Source: Streptomyces reniochalinae (GTDB taxonomy: Bacteria; Actinomycetota; Actinomycetes; Streptomycetales; Streptomycetaceae). Taken from it: a stretch of 64,000 nucleotides of DNA. Position numbers and translations under genes: made by a program. Location: contig NZ_QOIM01000057.1 in assembly GCF_003323735.1 (NCBI RefSeq), positions 1 through 64,000 of the forward strand. The letters run 5' to 3'. Shown here piece after piece: positions 52,762 through 63,000 of the stretch; position 1 is the first letter of the stretch, and each line of letters starts with the position of its first letter. Under the pieces are notes generated by a model. It ran no database searches. It was given only the letters and a program-made list of their open reading frames with translations, and was not told the origin of the DNA.

Positions 52762-54024
52762 ATGACCCTGCGCATCGGCTGCATAGCCGACGACTTCACC
52801 GGCGGCACCGATGTCGCCGCCGCCTTCCGGCGGGCCGGCCTGCGCACCGCCCTGGTCTTCGGCACCCCAGACGACACCACCACCCTGCCGGCCGACTGCG
52901 ACGCGGCCGTGGTCGCCCTGAAATCCCGCTCCACGCCCGCCGACGAGGCCGTCGCCGACTCCCTCACCGCCCAGCGCTGGCTGTGGGACAAGGGCGCGGC
53001 CCAGGTGTACTTCAAGTACTGCTCCACCTTCGACTCCACCCCGCAGGGCAACATCGGTCCAGTCTCCGACGCGCTCCTTGACGCCGCTGGAGGCGTCGTC
53101 ACCGTGCACTGCCCGGCCTCCCCGCCCAACGGCCGCACGGTCTACCAGGGCCACCTGTTCGTCCACGACCAGTTGCTGTCCGACTCACCGCTGCGTCACC
53201 ACCCGCTCAACCCGATGACGGACTCCGCGCTGGTGCGCCTGCTGTCCGCACAGACCCGTTACCCGGTGGGCCTGGTCGACTGGGCCACGGTGCGGCGCGG
53301 GGTCGAGGCCGTCCGCGAGGCGATCACTGCGCACCAACAGGCCGGTGTCCGGCACGTCGTGGCCGACGCCCTCACCGACGACGACCTCGCCGTGCTCGGT
53401 GCCGCCACACTCGAACTGCCGGTGGTCGCCGGTGCCGCCGGTCTCGCCGAAGGACTCGGGCACGCCTACCCCGCCACCGGACCGTCATCCGTCGAACCGA
53501 AGCCGTCCGAGGGACGGGCCGCCGTCCTGGCCGGCAGCTGCTCGGCCCGCACGCTGGAGCAGATCGGCCAGTTCTACGCCGCCGGCCTGCCCTCCCTCCA
53601 CCTCGACGTCCTCGCCGCCGCCACCGGCCGCGACATCACCGGCGAGGCCCTGGCCTGGTACGCCGAGCAGGATCCGGCACTGCCGGTGCTCGTCTACGCC
53701 TCCGCCTCCCCCGAGGAACTGGCCGCCGTCCAGGCCCAGCTCGGTGTCGCCGAGGCCGCCGCACAGGTCGAGGAACTCCTCGGCACCCTCGCCTCCCACC
53801 TCGTCGAACGCGGCGTCCGCCGCATGCTCGTCGCGGGCGGGGAAACCTCCGGCGCCGTCACCACCGCCCTCGGTGTCCGCGCCGTCCTCGTCGGCGAGGA
53901 AGCCGACCCCGGCGTGCCCTGGACCTACGCCACCACCAACAGCGGTGACCTCGCCCTCATGCTCAAGTCCGGCAACTTCGGCGCCCCCGACCTGTTCACC
54001 CGCGCCCTCACGGAGGCCAAGTGA
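52762..54024 (+). CDS. Four-carbon acid sugar kinase (DUF1537/OtnK type)
   Basis: 420 aa from ATG at 52762 with CAGGAGAG upstream. The N-terminal domain begins LRIGCIADDFTGGTDVAAAF, the family's conserved start, with VYFKYCSTFDSTPQGNIGPV near 95 binding the acid sugar. The C-terminal nucleotide-binding domain has RAAVLAGSCSARTLEQI and MLVAGGETSGAVTTALGV near 360, the ATP-site loop. It phosphorylates the terminal hydroxyl of a tetronate or oxo-tetronate. The stop overlaps the aldolase GTG (GTGA). Confidence 0.88.
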   Translation: MTLRIGCIADDFTGGTDVAAAFRRAGLRTALVFGTPDDTTTLPADCDAAVVALKSRSTPADEAVADSLTAQRWLWDKGAAQVYFKYCSTFDSTPQGNIGPVSDALLDAAGGVVTVHCPASPPNGRTVYQGHLFVHDQLLSDSPLRHHPLNPMTDSALVRLLSAQTRYPVGLVDWATVRRGVEAVREAITAHQQAGVRHVVADALTDDDLAVLGAATLELPVVAGAAGLAEGLGHAYPATGPSSVEPKPSEGRAAVLAGSCSARTLEQIGQFYAAGLPSLHLDVLAAATGRDITGEALAWYAEQDPALPVLVYASASPEELAAVQAQLGVAEAAAQVEELLGTLASHLVERGVRRMLVAGGETSGAVTTALGVRAVLVGEEADPGVPWTYATTNSGDLALMLKSGNFGAPDLFTRALTEAK

Positions 54025-54665
54025 CCCCCTACCCGGACGAGTCGGCCGCCCGCACACTCGTCGTCCGCACCGCCCGCTCCCTGTTCACCCGCGGCCTCAC
54101 TCACGGCTCCACCGGCAACCTGTCCGTCCGCCTGGCCGACGGCACCCTGCTGCTCACCCCCACCGGTTCCAGCCTCGGCACGGTCGAGGAAGGCGAACTG
54201 TCTCGCACGGACCTGCGCGGCGAGCACCTCGACGGACCACGGCCGACCAAGGAGGCATTCCTGCACGCCGCCTTCTACCGGGCACGGCCCGCCGCCAACG
54301 CCGTCGTCCATCTGCACTCCACCCACGCCGCCGCTGTCTCCTGCCTCGACGGTGTCGACCCCGCCAACGCGCTGCCCCCGCTCACCGCCTACTACGCCAT
54401 GCGCGTCGGCACCCTCCCCCTGCTCCCCTATCACGCCCCCGGCGACGGGAGCCTGGAACCGCTCGCCGAACGGACGGCACGCACCCACCACGCCCTCCTC
54501 CTCGCCAACCACGGGCCTGTCATCGCCGGTCCGTCCATGGAGCAGGCCGCCGACGCCATCGAGGAACTGGAGGAGACCGCCAAGCTGCACCTCCTCCTGC
54601 GCGGACACACCACCCGCCCCCTCACCCCCGAGCAGGCTGCCGTGCTCGCGCCCCCATCCCCCTGA
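54021..54665 (+). CDS. Class II aldolase/adducin family, OtnC-like decarboxylating aldolase
   Basis: 214 aa. GSTGNLSVRL and LLLTPTGSSLGTVEEGELSR bind phosphate; VVHLHSTHAAAVSCL and ALLLANHGPVIAGPSMEQAA supply zinc histidines; Glu in RPTKEAFLHAAFYR is catalytic in the family. With the kinase it should convert an oxo-tetronate 4-phosphate to dihydroxyacetone phosphate and CO2, the last step of acid-sugar degradation. Confidence 0.85.
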   Translation: MTPYPDESAARTLVVRTARSLFTRGLTHGSTGNLSVRLADGTLLLTPTGSSLGTVEEGELSRTDLRGEHLDGPRPTKEAFLHAAFYRARPAANAVVHLHSTHAAAVSCLDGVDPANALPPLTAYYAMRVGTLPLLPYHAPGDGSLEPLAERTARTHHALLLANHGPVIAGPSMEQAADAIEELEETAKLHLLLRGHTTRPLTPEQAAVLAPPSP

Positions 54666-54717
54666 CGGCCGGATGAGCCGCGAGCACGGCAGCCACCCAG
54701 CGAAGAAGGAGCCCATG

Positions 54718-55206
54718 ATGGTCACCCCCGTCCCCACCGCCGACCTCGTCGACCGGTACGGCACCGACCTGCGCGTCTGCGACCTGCAGTTCCGCCAGTT
54801 CGGCGCCCACCGGACTTTCGCCGGGCCGGTCCGCACCGTCTCCTGCCACGAGGACAACGGCCTGCTGCGCGACCTGCTGCGCACGCCCGGTGAAGGCGCC
54901 GTCCTGGTCGTCGACGGCGGCGGCTCCCTGCGCACCGCCATGGTCGGCGACCTCATCGCCGGAGCCGCCCAGGACAACGGCTGGGCCGGCCTGGTCCTCC
55001 ACGGCGCCGTCCGCGACAGCGCCGCCCTCGCCGGACTCCGCCTCGGCATCAAGGCGCTGGGCACCATCCCCCGAAAAAGCGCCAAGGAAGGCGCCGGAAC
55101 CGTCGACGTGCCCGTCGCCTTCGGCGGCGTCACCTTCCGTCCCGGCGACGTCCTGCACGCCGACGACGACGGCATCGCCCTCCTCCCCGAGGGCACGGTG
55201 AACTGA
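54718..55206 (+). CDS. Second RraA-like protein
   Basis: 162 aa. ATG 54718 is favoured over 54715 by its 6-nt spacing from GGAG. Full-length relative of the protein at 38131: both start TPVPTADL, share RTFAGPVRTVSC-like and NGWAGLVLHGAVRDSAALAG segments, and end in GDVLHADDDGIALLP. Family members act as carboxylate aldolases or decarboxylases. The gene terminates the catabolic operon, with the DUF475 gene 3 bp behind it. Confidence 0.85.
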   Translation: MVTPVPTADLVDRYGTDLRVCDLQFRQFGAHRTFAGPVRTVSCHEDNGLLRDLLRTPGEGAVLVVDGGGSLRTAMVGDLIAGAAQDNGWAGLVLHGAVRDSAALAGLRLGIKALGTIPRKSAKEGAGTVDVPVAFGGVTFRPGDVLHADDDGIALLPEGTVN

Positions 55207-55209
55207 CCG

Positions 55210-56361
55210 GTGCTTCTGAAAACCTTCGGCTGGTCGTTCGCGGTCACCGCGCTCGGCCTGGTGGCCGCGGTCTTCTACGGGGGGTGGGCCGCCTTCGGCG
55301 TCGTGGCGATCCTGTCCGTCCTGGAGATCTCGCTGTCCTTCGACAACGCGGTGGTCAACGCCGGGATCCTGAAGAAGATGAATGCCTTCTGGCAGAAGAT
55401 CTTCCTCACCATCGGCATCCTCATCGCCGTCTTCGGCATGCGCCTGGTCTTCCCGGTCGTCATCGTCGCCATCAGCGCCTCGCTCGGACCGATCGAGGCC
55501 GTCGACCTCGCGCTCACCAACAAGGACCGCTACCAGCAACTGGTGACGGACGCCCACCCGTCGATCGCCGCCTTCGGCGGCATGTTCCTCCTGATGATCT
55601 TCCTGGACTTCATCTTCGAGGACCGTGACATCAAGTGGCTGGCCTGGCTGGAGCGTCCGCTGGCCAAGCTCGGCAAGGTCGACATGCTGTCGGTCTGCAT
55701 CGCTCTGATCGTGCTGCTCGTCTCCGCGATCACCTTCGGCGCCCACGCCCACCAGCACGGCGGCGCCCATGCCGACAAGGCGGAGACGGTCCTGCTCTCC
55801 GGCATCACCGGTCTGATCACCTACCTGATCGTCGGCGGTCTCTCCGGCTTCTTCGAGGACAAGCTCGAGGAAGAGGAGGAGCGCGAGCACGAGGCGGAAG
55901 AGGCGGAAGAGGCGGCAGAACGCGCGGGCAAGCCCAAGTCGGCCGTGAAGCTGGCGGGCAAGGCCGCGTTCTTCATGTTCCTCTACCTGGAGGTCCTGGA
56001 CGCGTCGTTCTCCTTCGACGGCGTCATCGGCGCCTTCGCCATCACCAACGACATCGTCCTGATGGCCCTCGGCCTCGGCATCGGCGCCATGTACGTCCGG
56101 TCCCTGACCGTCTACCTGGTCCGCCAGGGCACCCTCGACGACTACGTCTACTTGGAGCACGGCGCCCACTACGCCATCGGCGCCCTCGCCGCCGTCCTCC
56201 TGGTCACCATCCAGTACGAGATCAACGAGATCATCACCGGCCTGATCGGCGTCGTCCTGATCGGCGCCTCCTTCTGGTCCTCCGTCCGCCGCAACAAGCG
56301 GCTCGTCGCGGCCGGTGGCGAGAGCGAAGGAGAAGAGACCGAAGCGGTTTCCACGACATGA
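55210..56361 (+). CDS. DUF475/TerC-like integral membrane protein
   Basis: 383 aa from GTG at 55210, 3 bp after the RraA stop. About eight to nine membrane helices. The paired acidic motifs ILSVLEISLSFDNAVVNAGI near 35 and LYLEVLDASFSFDGVIGAFA near 260 resemble TerC, which is linked to metal handling. A charged cytoplasmic stretch (DKLEEEEEREHEAEEAEEAA near 220) separates the two halves. The function is unknown; it may be a metal exporter. Its closeness to the acid-sugar genes may be accidental. Confidence 0.82.
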   Translation: MLLKTFGWSFAVTALGLVAAVFYGGWAAFGVVAILSVLEISLSFDNAVVNAGILKKMNAFWQKIFLTIGILIAVFGMRLVFPVVIVAISASLGPIEAVDLALTNKDRYQQLVTDAHPSIAAFGGMFLLMIFLDFIFEDRDIKWLAWLERPLAKLGKVDMLSVCIALIVLLVSAITFGAHAHQHGGAHADKAETVLLSGITGLITYLIVGGLSGFFEDKLEEEEEREHEAEEAEEAAERAGKPKSAVKLAGKAAFFMFLYLEVLDASFSFDGVIGAFAITNDIVLMALGLGIGAMYVRSLTVYLVRQGTLDDYVYLEHGAHYAIGALAAVLLVTIQYEINEIITGLIGVVLIGASFWSSVRRNKRLVAAGGESEGEETEAVSTT

Positions 56362-57026
56362 GCCCCATTGGGGTGGCGAGCCCCGGTGGCCGACCTGCGC
56401 ATGGACGCCGCGGTCAGCGTGACGGGCACGCGCGTGCCTGATCCAGATATGGGGCCCACGGTGCGTCAGCTTACGGGCACGTCATAGACAGCACCGCACC
56501 CCAAGCTCCCGTCACCCTCCGGACGTTCACCCATCTGCTGTCCTCCACCCGCCGCGGCGCCCGCCTGGCCAGCTGCTCGCCTCCGAGGAGCTCCGCTCAG
56601 GGGAGGTGTCACCCGCCGCCACCGAACAAGCGAAGCAGCTCATCGCCGAGCTCGCCGCCAACGCGGCCCTGCACGGCCGGGAGCGAGGCCGGGACTTCCG
56701 GCCTCGCTCTCACCCTCGACACGGCAGCCGGCACCCTCCGTATCGCGGTCACAGCCTCCCGGCGGCGAACTTCGCCGACACGGCCAAGGCGTTCGTCTTC
56801 TTCGTCGACCGGACGACCGGCCGGCTTATGGGCCTGAACTCACGGGCTCGCGAGGTGGCCCGACACCGACCCGTCCCGGCAGCTCTTGGAACCCTGGTAG
56901 ACCGCGCAACCTCTTGATATGCCCGCACCAGTGGGCGGAACAGGTTCTCCGCCCACTGCGGAACCGCGACCGGCACGCCCGTGATCGCCACGGCCATGCC
57001 CGGTCACGGTTCACGTACCGGCTCTT
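56362..57026. other. Region of gene remnants between DUF475 and the large NTPase
   Basis: It contains the anti-sigma-like relic at 56496-56766. Immediately after it, DTAKAFVFFVDRTTGRL (about 56770-56830) resembles the C-terminal domain of ribosome hibernation promoting factors, but only briefly. Nothing else is supported. Confidence 0.5.
56496..56766 (+). pseudogene. RsbW-like anti-sigma/ATP-binding protein, multiply frameshifted
   Basis: Three consecutive plus-strand frames give TLRTFTHLLSSTRRGARLA, then LLASEELRSGEVSPAATEQA with KQLIAELAANAALHGRERGR, then GLALTLDTAAGTLRIAVTAS. Together they follow the HATPase_c_2 family of Streptomyces regulators (N-box ELxxNAxxHG visible). At least two frameshifts, and loss of the C-terminal G-boxes, make it non-functional. 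Confidence 0.65.
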
Positions 57027-60000
57027 TCACCCGCCCAGCGCCACGCATTCCCGGAGCACCGGTTCCAGGCGCAGCTGGGTGTCCTCACGGTCGAACACCT
57101 GCAAAATTTTTAGGCAGTTGACGATCCACCGCGCCTCGTCCTCGTCATCGATCTTGAGCGCGACAGCGGTCACCGCACCCTCAATGTCGAAGAGGCCGTC
57201 CTTGAACTCGTCGTCGAGGGCCCGGTACCCGGCGGCCAGCAGCGGCTCCGCGTACACGCCGGTCGCCTCAGCGAATGCGCGGGCCTCGGCCCGGTCCGCG
57301 CGGAGGCCGGCCAGGCGGCGCAAAACCTCGTCGGGGTCGCCCAGTTCCTCGTGCAGGCGGTGGGCCCGGTCCACCAGAAGCGGCCAGCCACCGGTCAGTT
57401 CGTGGAGACGGTCCAGGCGGTCCTCCGTGTGGAACATCTCCACGCGCTGGGCCCAGCCGCGCAGGCTGCGGTGGTCATGCCGGCGCAGCGCCACCGGGGC
57501 GGCCGAGGTGGGTTCGCTTCCGGTCAGCAGTGAGCGCCACAGGGCGAGCTGAGCGGGGTCGGTGACGAGGACGACCGCGCGAGTGACCCCCGGGGTGGCG
57601 GGCAGCAGCGTCTCGGCCAGGTCGACGGCTTCGCGGCAGGTCTCGGGCCGGACCGGGTCCCGGTAGTTGACGAAGTCGCTGATGACGACCCGACGTTCGC
57701 GGGGACGACCGCCGGTGAGTTCCTGCTTGTAGACGCTGGGCTTGCCGACGGGCGGCAGCGTCCAGCCGTCGATCGATCCGGCGATCGTGCGCAGGGTCCG
57801 GGCGACGTCGGCGACTCCGGAGGCGGTGGTGCCGAGGACGACCCGGGTCCGGTTGGAGCGCTCGCCCAGGAGGTCGTCGAGCTGGGTGTTGGTCAGCGGA
57901 GCCGGCCGGCCGTCGGGCAGCTCGGGGCGGCCCTCCTTCACGATGCTCTCCTGGAGTTCACAATCCTGTTCGGCCCTGAGCAGACGTGCCTCCACCTCGT
58001 GGGAGGTACCGATCATGCGCAGGGCGTTGGGACCGCGCAGATGCCAGCCCAGGCCGTCGTGGTTGGGCGCGAGGATGCCGAGACCGACCATCTCGGAGAG
58101 GTAGGCGCGGAAACCCTCGGTGTCGAGCTGTTCGAAGCCCTTGCGCCAGTATGTCTCGCACTCCTCGCGGAGCTCGGTGTCGCTCAGCCGCACCTCCAGG
58201 CCGTGATGGCGGGCGTGGTACGCCAGCACGTTGGCGATCACGTCGTAGCGGTGGTCGAGGCTCAGCGTGTCCTTGAAGGCCGCCGAGATGCCGTCCCGGA
58301 GCGCGGCGTCCGACTCCACGATCTCGATGTCGGCCACCTCCACCTCGTAGGGGGGTTCCCCGGCGCCGCGCCGCGTCCGCTTGCGGTGCATCAGCTCGAC
58401 CAGCCGGTGCCCGAACATCTGCAGCAGGAACGGCTGGTACGAGCAGTAGCCGAGTACACGGTTGACGAGATCCAGGTCCTTGAACTCAAACCCGAGCGCC
58501 CGCATCGGCTCGACCAGCAGTTCCGCAGCCGACTGGGGAGCCAGCGGGCCGATCACCTTCGGGGTCTGGGCGAGGTGGCCGAACGGCCCGTTGCTCGCGA
58601 GCTTGGAGAAGCGCTGGACGGAGTGAAGCCCTGCGAAGACGACCTTTGCCGCGTCCTTGGTGTCGGACCCGAGGCCCTTGAGCTTCTTGGTCTGGTCGAA
58701 GCGCGAGGCGTCGGCCTCGAAGAACTGGTCGCACTCGTCGAGCAGGATCAGCAGTCGACGCCGGGAGTCCCCGTCCAGCCAGGTCCGGATGCCGGCGCGC
58801 ACACGCTCGGAGATCTCCTGCCTTTTCCCGCGCCCCTGTGGCCGGTCTTCGAGCACCTGTGCCACGGTCAGCTCCCTCAGCAGGACGCTCCACAGCGCCT
58901 CCGGCCCGCGCGAGCTGCCCTTGCCGATGTTCTCCTGGTCGAGGTTGACGTACACCGTCTGGTGGTAGCCGGGGCGCCGCTCCGTGAACCGTTCCCCGGC
59001 GTCGGCGAGCAATGCCGACTTGCCCAGGCCCCGGCCGCCGTAGATGACCTGGGTGCCGCGCGGGTCGAGGATGCTCTTGCGTTCGGCATCGCGGCCGTAG
59101 AACATCTCGCCGCCGATCCGGCCGCGCTTCTCCCTGATGTACGGGTTGACGCCGGAGAAGGGCAGCAGGGTCTGCGTGGCGGCGCTGACCTGGCGGTTGC
59201 CGCGGGCCGCGAGATAGGCGAGGGCGGCGTCGTCCACCACCAGCAGCGGCTGCAGCCGGTCGGAGCCGGCCGCGAGTTCGACTCGGGCCTCACGGCTCAG
59301 CGTGCCGAAGTAGGCGACGAGAAGACTCGCTCCGCTGGTGTCGCGCTCCGCCCAGCTCATGACGACCTTGGCGGGCGGTCTGCCCCAGACCATCATCACC
59401 CGCAGGTTGCCGCCCTGCTCCGTGATCTCCGAGCCGAACGCGGGTGCCTTCGCCCTGCCGTTGATCTCCACGCCGGTCGCTTCGAAGAGACGGTACTCCC
59501 GCCGGTGCTGGGACCGGTCGTCGAGCGGCCTGGAGCTCTTGGCGTCGTAGCCGAGGAGCTTGAGGAGAGGCGGCACCTGCCGCGTCGGAGCCACCTGGAG
59601 CCTGTCCTTCCGTTCGGTGGCCGCAAGCGCACGCCACTCGTCGAGGGCGTCGGCCGCGAGCGCCGCCTCGTCGGTGGAGAGGCCGCCGTAGTCCAGGACG
59701 GGGACCATCGGATGCTTGCCGCCTGACCTGACCAGCTCGACGAGGTCGTGGTCGATGCCTCCAGGCAGGCCGTCGGGCACGGCCGGGAAGAACTCGGTCA
59801 GATGGGATTCGCCGCCCTCGATCTCCGGGACGGGTTCGCCGATCTCCAGAAAGTAGACGAGATCGGCGGCGGTGGCCAGGTCGTTCGTCTCCAGGCGCCG
59901 CAGGACCTGGGCCCGCTCCTCCATGGAGGGGTCAAGGGCGTCGAGCCGGGCCCGGATCCGGTCCGCCGCCTGCTTCCGGAAGGCCGGCAGGCCACTTCGT

Positions 60001-63000
60001 ACCTTCTCGAGCGCCCGCCGCACGTCCAGCAGATCGTGCCGGCCGGTGCCTCCGAGACGGTCACGGGCGTCGGCGAGCAACTCCTGAAGGCCCAGGTCCT
60101 GGTCCTCGGTCACGGCGCCGTCGGCCTGAGCGCGGTGCAGTTCGGCGACGAGGTCGCTGTGTGCCTTCCGCAGCTGCGCACGCCGGGCGGTCTCCCTTTC
60201 GTCGATCTCGGCTTCCGCGGGCGGGACGAACTCCCCTGCCCCGGCGGCAGGCAGCAGCCCTCGTCCGGCGAGGTCGACGATGTCGCGGGCCGCGGTGAAG
60301 GCGTCGTACGAGAGCCGCTCGTCGAGGGCGTCCTGCCAGCTCCGGTCGACCGCGGTCAGCAGCTCGCCCAGCGACGGTTGACCGTCGTGAGTGTCCTGCA
60401 CCTTCAACAACTCTGCGTTGAGTGCGAGTTCCGGGTCGACCGGGCCGCCGTGACGCGTGGTCACGCTGTCGCCGGCCAGCAGAGCGAACAACTCCTCCAT
60501 CGAGGCGTGGGCCGCCCAGGCCATCGCACCCGAGAGGGCGTCCGGACGCCGCGCCAACCGCTCCAGTTCACCCAGCGCCGCTTCCCTGCCGTCCAGCAGG
60601 GACTGACGCAGGGAAGAGATCTCCCTGACCGCACGGCTGCCGTCGGAACGGTCACGACGGGTGCCGTCGACCGCCATGCACCACTCCTTGACCAGGCTGA
60701 CGGCCCGCTCCACGAGATGCACCAGATCCTGCCGCCCGGAGCCCTGGAGCGGTTTGCTGCTGGACGAGCGGTACTTGCGGTCCATGCGGTCGATCTCGCT
60801 GTTGACCTCGGTCAGTTTCGACAGTCGGTCGGCCTGCTCCCGCACCTGCTGCAGCGCGTCGCGGTCGTCGCCGACGACGGACGTGAGCAGCGATCCGAGC
60901 ATTCCGTCGCCGGGGGCGAGCCAGCGCTTGGCGATCTCCGTGGCCCGTGCGAACCGCAGCCGCTGCGGCGCGAGCAAGTCGCGGCTCTGCTCGCGCAGCT
61001 CCCGGAGCCGGGTCTCCGTCTCGGAGACGTCCGCGACCAGCGGCGAGGCGATCAGCAGGGCGCCGCTGAGAGCACGGTCGGCGACGGCGGTCGCCGCCTC
61101 TCCGAGCCGGTCCGGGAGCCGGGGCACCAGCGCCTTGAGCTGAGCGCCGGCAGCATGGTCGCCGGTGATCAGCGCGGTGCGCAGCAAGGCGGGCAAGAGG
61201 AGGAGTTCGCTGCCTTCGGTGTCCTGGCCCGCGTATCCGCCGTACTCCTGGAGCAGGTCCGCCGTCAGCCGGGCACTCTGGCTGTCCCCGGAGGTGAGTA
61301 GCGCGGCGGCACCGGCCAGGCGGAGCGCTGCCACCTGGGGCTCGACTTGGCCGGCGGCCCTCGCCACGTGGTGGGCGAGTCCGAAGCGCCGCTCCACGAC
61401 CAGCCGCGCCAGGACCCCCGCGGCCGCGGCCTCATCGGTAGCTCCGTCCGCCACCGGGGCCGCTTCCCGGACGGGCGTGTCCTCGGCGGGAGAGACCGTG
61501 GGAGCGGCGGGCGCCTCGACAGGCGCGGCGGCGGACGTGGGGGGCGCCGGTTCGCAGTCGGCGGCCGGCGCGGCGTCTGCGTCTGCGTCTGCGTCTGGGG
61601 TGTGGACTGGCTCGGCGGTCGTCGTGACTTCCGGCATGGCGGTGGACTGGGGCGCGTTCGCCTCGGTCGGTGCGGCCGACTGGACGGTTCCGTGTTCCGC
61701 GGTCGTCTCGGCGTCGGCGGGCTGGGCGGTGCCATACGCCTCGGCGGCCCCGGCGGGGCGCGGGTCACCGTCCACCGGCTGGTCCAGCGTCAGCTCGGGA
61801 GCGATCAGCACTGCCATGGCGCACGTGGGCAGGACCCGTACGACCTGCGCCTGCAGTGCCAGGATCTCCGTCGCGGCGTCCGCCTGCCGCCCCAGCCTGA
61901 TGAGGCGGGCCAGAGCGGCGAGCGCGACGCTCTCCTCGCGTTGCGGCTCCTCCCACACCGGCACGTCCAGCAGGCGGCGGGCCGCGCCGCACACGGCCTC
62001 GGCGGCAGCCACGGCAGCGACGGAGCTGTCCGGACGGCAGGCGACATTCAGCAGCTCCCGCAGCGGCTCGCGGGCCTGGAGATCACGCTCCCGCGCTGTC
62101 CGGTGCGCGCGTGCGGCGCGCGTCACGTCCGCCAGGCGACGAGGCACCCCCTCGATCCCGGCGGCCCGGAACACCGCTTCCACGTCATCGAAGGCAGTGC
62201 TCAGCGCGGCGAGCGAAGCCATGTCCTCGTCCTGCGGAGGGCGGCCGTCCATGACCGCGTCGGTGACCTTCTCCGCGGTCTGGCGGGCCTCTGCGAGGGC
62301 GGACTCCAGCTGCCGACAGGTCTCCTCCGGAGTCGTTCCCTCCTTGCTCCTGGTGCCCTCGGACGCCACAGCGGTCTCCTCGTGCGAGGCGCTGGGGTCC
62401 GCTGCCGTGGTCTCCGGTGCGGAGGCACTGGTGCCCGGCCGGTCGGCGACGGCAGCGCGCTCCGGTTTCCCGTCCTTCGCGAGCGCCGGCTCGTCGTCTG
62501 TTGCCGCTCCGGAGGCGAAGTCGGGGTACGCCTCCACGAGGGACCGCGCAGCGGCAGCTACGGCGGCGAGCCGAGCCGACTCCTCGTCACCGACCGTCAC
62601 CCCGAGCCAGTCCTGGTCCGCCGCCCACGCAAGGATATGGGCGCCGGTGACGGTGGCGTTGCACCACGCGAACACGGTGGCCCGAACCAGCGTGGCGCCC
62701 CACCGGGCAACAGGGTCGCGGACCGCCTCACCGTCTTGCGCCAGGACGAATTCCCCGACCTGGTTCATCACGGTGACCGTGAGTCCCCTGAGCCCGCATG
62801 AGCACGCGTGCTGTCGTGACTCGCGCCGCAGTCTGGCGAGCACATCCCGACACAGGGCATTGCTCACCCGTCGAGGGGCCGACATGCGGATGCCCAGACT
62901 GGTGAGCAACTCCTGGCGGTGTTTGGGCCGCAGGGAGTTGAAAGCGAGCTCCACCATGTCCGCAGTGAGGTCGTTCAGGGCGGCGGCGGCCGGAGATTCC

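Noticed and set aside
61568..61600. Tandem GCGTCT hexamers in the large NTPase gene
   Set aside because: They encode an Asp-Ala run within an obvious low-complexity linker; in-frame and not a separate element.
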